DNA of 8,177 nucleotides from assembly GCA_902473545.1 (NCBI GenBank), contig CABRSG010000100.1, forward strand, positions 1-8,177. The letters run 5' to 3'. Of the stretch, positions 5,199 through 8,177 are shown one piece after another. The stretch comes from an uncultured Lachnospiraceae bacterium. GTDB lineage: Bacteria > Bacillota > Clostridia > Lachnospirales > Lachnospiraceae. Under the pieces are notes generated by a model. The model had not been told where the DNA came from, made no database searches, and was given only the letters and a program-made list of their open reading frames with translations. Made by a program: the position numbers and the translations under genes. Each line of letters starts with the position of its first letter. Position 1 is the stretch's first letter.

Positions 5199-5227
5199 AT
5201 TTTATCATTTTTCCCAACAAAGAGCAA
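5199..5227 (-). promoter_or_regulatory. Promoter of the araC-type regulator
   Basis: On the minus strand TTGCTC (5222-5227) and TAAAAT (5199-5204) are separated by 17 bp, with TGA directly before the -10 (extended -10). Transcription should begin near 5192, about 50 nt before the ATG. The -35 faces the GH31 promoter's -35 across 44 bp, room for a shared operator. Confidence 0.6.
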
Positions 5228-5252
5228 GATATGTTTACTTTCGGTACTATCA

Positions 5253-5277
5253 CTGCAATTTTCGTCTGGTTTTGCAG
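5253..5277. promoter_or_regulatory. Short dyad spanning the GH31 -35 region
   Basis: CTGCAA (5253-5258) and TTGCAG (5272-5277) are 6-bp inverted repeats around 13 bp, and the right arm is the proposed -35 of the GH31 promoter. It could be an AraC-protein half-site pair between the divergent promoters, but 6-bp arms can arise by chance. Confidence 0.3.
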
Positions 5278-5300
5278 CTTTCATATTTATATGATATATA
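5272..5300 (+). promoter_or_regulatory. Promoter of the GH31-TRAP operon
   Basis: TTGCAG (5272-5277) and TATATA (5295-5300) are 17 bp apart, and TGA precedes the -10 as an extended element. Predicted start is near 5307, giving a leader of about 100 nt. The imperfect -35 fits a promoter that needs an activator such as the divergent AraC protein. AT-rich flanks allow other -10 choices, so the exact box is uncertain. Confidence 0.5.
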
Positions 5301-5311
5301 CACAAGCTCAA

Positions 5312-5347
5312 TTGTAACACAGAACCGCAATCCTATCTGTGTCACAA
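5312..5347. promoter_or_regulatory. 12-bp inverted repeat in the GH31 leader
   Basis: TTGTAACACAGA (5312-5323) and TCTGTGTCACAA (5336-5347) are inverted repeats with one mismatch around 12 bp. The dyad begins about five bases after the predicted start, so it could be a downstream operator (roadblock repression) or an RNA hairpin. No U-tract follows, so it is not a terminator, and the ribosome site at 5393-5398 remains free. Confidence 0.5.
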
Positions 5348-5392
5348 ATTGAAATAATGAAGCAAAATACTGCTTCCCAACAAACAAAAAGA

Positions 5393-5398
5393 AGGAGG
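5393..5398 (+). promoter_or_regulatory. Ribosome binding site deciding the GH31 start
   Basis: AGGAGG lies 9 nt before the ATG at 5408. An ATG at 5401 is closer but opens another frame that stops after 75 codons and has no resemblance to a protein family, so 5408 is the start. Confidence 0.85.
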
Positions 5399-5407
5399 AA
5401 ATGAGTA

Positions 5408-7909
5408 ATGAAAATCTGTACCAGGGCCTTTTCTGTAACCCAGCGGGAAAATTATTTTTCCATTCTTACAGACGGCACAGAGCTGAGACTGTGGTTTCTG
5501 ACGGATTCCATCGTGCGTATCCGCGCGGGATTCGACGGAGACTTTGCGGAAGAATCCTACAGTCTTGTGTTAACTGCATGGGAGGACCGCATGGATGGCT
5601 TTCTCAAAAATTACCGCAGACGCATTGAGACGGCAGACGCCGCTCTCACAGACGGCGGGGATGCCGCGGTCATCCAGGGAAAACTCTTAAAAGTGGTAGT
5701 GGAGAAAGATCCCTTCCGCATCTGCGTGTACGACACAGAGGGAACCTGCCTGCACGCTGACATCGCAGACCTTGCTTACCAGGAGGACAGCAACCGCCGC
5801 CGCATCCACACCAGCGAGATTTCGCCTGACGACTGCTTCTACGGCTTCGGTGAAAAAAGCGGCAAGTTTAACAAGGCTCAGAAGTTCATGAACATGAGCC
5901 CAAAGGATGCTATGGGCTACAACCCAAAGGAGACGGATTCGCTGTACAAGCACATTCCGTTCTACATTAAATTAAACAGATGCACGAAAAAGGCGGTTGG
6001 CTACTTCTATCACAACACCTGGGAATGCGACTTCGATATGGGGAAAGAGAAAAGCAACTACTGGAAAATGCACAGCCGCTACCGCGCGGATGGCGGCGAC
6101 ATCGATCTGTTTCTGATCGCCGGTCCGACCGTGCGCGAGGTTGTGGAGCGCTACACGGATCTGACCGGAAAATCCACCCTGCTCCCGCGCTATGCGCTCG
6201 GATACCTTGGCTCCTCCATGTATTATCCGGAGCTGGAAGCCGACTGCGACGACGCGATCGTCGAATTTATTGACACCACAAAAGAGGAACAGATTCCGGT
6301 AGACGGATTCCAGCTTTCCTCCGGCTACTGCACCGTAGAGACAAATGTCGGCGTAAAGCGCTGCGTATTCACCTGGAACAAAAAGCGCTTTAAAGACCCG
6401 AAGGATTTCTTCAAAAAAATGAAGGACCGCGGCATTACAGTCACCCCGAATGTAAAGCCAGGTATCCTGCTGCTCCATCCGATGCTCGATGAGATGAAGG
6501 AAAAGGATATGTTCGTGAAAGCCAGTGAGAGCGACGAGCCGGGCGTTGGAACCTGGTGGGGCGGAAAGGGCGTATTTGTCGATTTCACAAAAGCTTCCAC
6601 CCGTGAAAACTGGAAGATCCTTCTGAAGGAAAATGTTCTGGACTACGGCACCTGCTCCATCTGGAACGACAACTGTGAATACGACAGTCTGGTGGACAAG
6701 GATTGCCGCTGCGATTTCGAAGGCAAGGGCGGAACCATCGGGCAGCTCAAATCTGTGATGTCAAACATTATGTGTCATGTCACAGAGGAAGCCGTACACG
6801 AAACATTTGAAAATACCCGTCCGTATATTGTATGCCGTTCCGGTCACTGCGGTATACAGCGCTACGCGCAGACCTGGGCGGGCGACAATCTGACTTGCTG
6901 GGATTCGCTGAAATACAACATCGCCACCATTCTCGGCATGGGCTTAAGCGGCGTGGCAAGCCAGGGCTGCGATATCGGAGGCTTCTTTGGTCCGGCGCCG
7001 GAGGGCGAGCTGTTTATCCGCTGGATCCAGAACGGTATCTTCCAGCCGCGTTTCTCCATCCACTCCACCAACACCGACAATACGGTAACGGAGCCCTGGA
7101 TGTACAGCGACTTAAAAGACGATATCCGCCGCGCGATTGAATTCCGTTATCAGTTAAGCCCATATCTCTACTCGCTGACAGAGCGCGCACACGAAACCGG
7201 TCTGCCAATCATGGAAGCAATGTGCAGCGCTTTCCAGAACGACCCGAATTGCTACGATGAGGGCGTAGACTTTATGTTCGGCGATTCCCTGCTGGTGGCA
7301 AATGTCGTGGAGAAGGGTGCAAAGACACGCAGGATTTATCTGCCGGAAGGCGACACCTTCTACGACTTCTACACAAGAGAAGCCTACGCTGGCGGACAGA
7401 CCATCGAAATCCCGGTAACCATCAGCAGCATTCCGCTGTATGTGCGAAGCGGCGCGCTGGTGCCGCTGGCAACCAACAAAATGAACAATCTCGCCACCCA
7501 GCAGGCAACAGGCATCACATTATTGTGTGCCGCGGATAAGGATGGTTTCTTCCAGCTGTATGAGGACGACGGCGTTTCCATGGACTACGAAAACGGAATG
7601 TATCTGAAAACAGCTATCACCATGACGACGGGCGAGCGCACATATCTTGACTTCAAACAGGAAGGAAGCTATGAGACCGCAGTGGAAACCATTGCGATCG
7701 ACATGATCCACCGCGAAAAATCCCCCTACTGGGTGACTGTGGACGGCGAAATGCTTCCGCATTTCCTGCACAGACGGAAATTTGAGGAGGCGACCTGCGG
7801 ATGGTATTACAGCCAGCGTCTGAAATCGGTGCAGATCAAATATCCGAACCCGAAAAAGGATTACCAGGTTCTCGTTTCCTTTGAGCAGTTTGATTTAATT
7901 GGAATGTAA
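5408..7909 (+). CDS. Glycoside hydrolase family 31 alpha-glycosidase
   Basis: GH31 enzymes cleave alpha-linked glucosides, xylosides and related sugars with retention. This 833-residue protein has an N-terminal beta-sandwich with YGFGE (145-149), a catalytic (beta/alpha)8 barrel at about 255-590 and C-terminal beta domains. The nucleophile is predicted as D421 in IWNDNCEY (418-425), and the acid/base as D493 in RYAQTWAGDN (485-494). The barrel's later conserved patches are GCDIGGFFGPAPEGEL and QPRFSIHS (with R548 and H552). No signal peptide is present, so it acts on imported sugar. The WNDNxEY form of the nucleophile motif differs from the usual WxDMNE and marks a subgroup; whether it is a glucosidase, a xylosidase or another activity cannot be read from the sequence. 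It leads an operon with a TRAP binding protein 14 nt downstream and is divergent from an AraC regulator. Confidence 0.92.
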   Translation: MKICTRAFSVTQRENYFSILTDGTELRLWFLTDSIVRIRAGFDGDFAEESYSLVLTAWEDRMDGFLKNYRRRIETADAALTDGGDAAVIQGKLLKVVVEKDPFRICVYDTEGTCLHADIADLAYQEDSNRRRIHTSEISPDDCFYGFGEKSGKFNKAQKFMNMSPKDAMGYNPKETDSLYKHIPFYIKLNRCTKKAVGYFYHNTWECDFDMGKEKSNYWKMHSRYRADGGDIDLFLIAGPTVREVVERYTDLTGKSTLLPRYALGYLGSSMYYPELEADCDDAIVEFIDTTKEEQIPVDGFQLSSGYCTVETNVGVKRCVFTWNKKRFKDPKDFFKKMKDRGITVTPNVKPGILLLHPMLDEMKEKDMFVKASESDEPGVGTWWGGKGVFVDFTKASTRENWKILLKENVLDYGTCSIWNDNCEYDSLVDKDCRCDFEGKGGTIGQLKSVMSNIMCHVTEEAVHETFENTRPYIVCRSGHCGIQRYAQTWAGDNLTCWDSLKYNIATILGMGLSGVASQGCDIGGFFGPAPEGELFIRWIQNGIFQPRFSIHSTNTDNTVTEPWMYSDLKDDIRRAIEFRYQLSPYLYSLTERAHETGLPIMEAMCSAFQNDPNCYDEGVDFMFGDSLLVANVVEKGAKTRRIYLPEGDTFYDFYTREAYAGGQTIEIPVTISSIPLYVRSGALVPLATNKMNNLATQQATGITLLCAADKDGFFQLYEDDGVSMDYENGMYLKTAITMTTGERTYLDFKQEGSYETAVETIAIDMIHREKSPYWVTVDGEMLPHFLHRRKFEEATCGWYYSQRLKSVQIKYPNPKKDYQVLVSFEQFDLIGM

Positions 7910-7923
7910 ACAGGAGGTACACT

Positions 7924-8177
7924 ATGAAAAAATTAGCAGCAATCGCAGCGGCATTTGCGCTGACAGCAGCCGCACTGACAGGATGCGCACAGACCGGCGC
8001 CGCGGACAGTGCAAGCGCAACAGCGGAAAATCCGCTGGTACTTACACTGGCGCATGGTCTGAGCGAAACGCATACCGTTCATATTGCAATGACGGAATTT
8101 GCCGAGCAGGTAGAAGAAAAAACGGACGGCAGAATCAAGGTTCAGATTTTCCCGAACGGACAGCTTGGCTCGGAAAA
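7924..8177 (+). CDS. TRAP transporter substrate-binding lipoprotein, DctP family (3' end outside window)
   Basis: The periplasmic-type binding protein of a tripartite ATP-independent (TRAP) importer, which takes up organic acids and acidic sugars using ion gradients. The visible 84 residues hold a lipoprotein signal (KK, an alanine-rich span at 4-18, lipobox LTGC with the lipidated C21), a short linker, then the start of the mature domain: LVLTLAHGLSETHTVHIAMT (38-57), FAEQVEEKTDGRIKVQIFPNGQLGSE. The DGRIKVQIFPNGQLGSE stretch is typical of DctP. In a Gram-positive cell, the lipid anchor holds it to the membrane. AGGAGGT lies 5 nt before the ATG and the gene starts 14 nt after the GH31 stop, so they are cotranscribed. 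The TRAP membrane subunits (DctQ/DctM) should follow beyond the edge. Confidence 0.9.
   Translation, partial: MKKLAAIAAAFALTAAALTGCAQTGAADSASATAENPLVLTLAHGLSETHTVHIAMTEFAEQVEEKTDGRIKVQIFPNGQLGSE

Noticed and set aside
5142..5407. Catabolite-response (cre) site in the divergent spacer
   Set aside because: I checked both strands for the CcpA consensus and found no acceptable match.
5401..5628. Earlier ATG at 5401 as the GH31 start
   Set aside because: It is in a different frame, stops after 75 codons and sits too close to AGGAGG; the ATG at 5408 gives the GH31 protein.
5972..6478. 168-codon minus-strand open frame inside GH31
   Set aside because: It lies opposite a strongly conserved GH31 region and has no supporting ribosome site or recognisable protein.
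5408..7909. Assigning GH31 as a sulfoquinovosidase because of the TRAP neighbour
   Set aside because: The nucleophile region (WNDNCEY) does not resemble the YihQ form I know, and there are no sulfo-sugar genes in the window.

Overview
The window looks like chromosomal DNA of a moderate-GC anaerobic Firmicute, most likely a gut Lachnospiraceae-type Clostridium relative. This is inferred from strong AGGAGG ribosome binding sites, sigma-A promoters, the rpmG-secE-nusG order, a rubredoxin-tailed rubrerythrin, a CmpB-type (PF06541-like) membrane protein, and an AraC / GH31 / TRAP carbohydrate locus. I ran no database search, so the taxon is an inference.

Layout. Positions 1-914 (minus strand) hold the start of a housekeeping operon: promoter, a ~90-nt leader with a possible 15-codon leader ORF, rpmG (L33, GTG start), secE, and nusG running off the window edge. 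Positions 987-2527 (minus) hold a rubrerythrin followed at once by a ThiF/TcdA-like E1 enzyme; the pair has a clear promoter at one end and a terminator overlapping the last stop codon at the other. Positions 2559-2721 are non-coding and repeat-rich, and contain a compact MITE-like element. Positions 2727-4133 (minus) encode a membrane protein made of two copies of a CmpB-like domain, with a palindrome at its predicted transcription start. A decayed, inverted copy of part of the MITE-like repeat lies at 4236-4307, so the gene is bracketed by inverted repeats.

From 4311 onward is a carbohydrate-use locus. An AraC-family regulator (minus) is divergent from a GH31 alpha-glycosidase (plus), which is followed 14 nt later by a TRAP-type (DctP) substrate-binding lipoprotein cut off by the window end. 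The 266-bp divergent spacer carries two opposed promoters and dyad symmetries, including an imperfect 12-bp inverted repeat in the GH31 leader. The simplest reading is that AraC senses a glycoside or its product and controls uptake through TRAP and cleavage by the non-secreted GH31. Pairing GH31 with TRAP rather than ABC or PTS suggests an acidic substrate, but this is inference.

The less ordinary items are the MITE-like element with its decayed partner copy, the 54-bp tandem repeat that enlarges a linker in the TcdA-like enzyme, the internal duplication plus 13-residue tail repeat of the CmpB-like protein, and the GH31-TRAP-AraC locus with its conserved-looking operator candidates. I see no CRISPR array, tRNA, rRNA, intact insertion sequence or convincing defence system.
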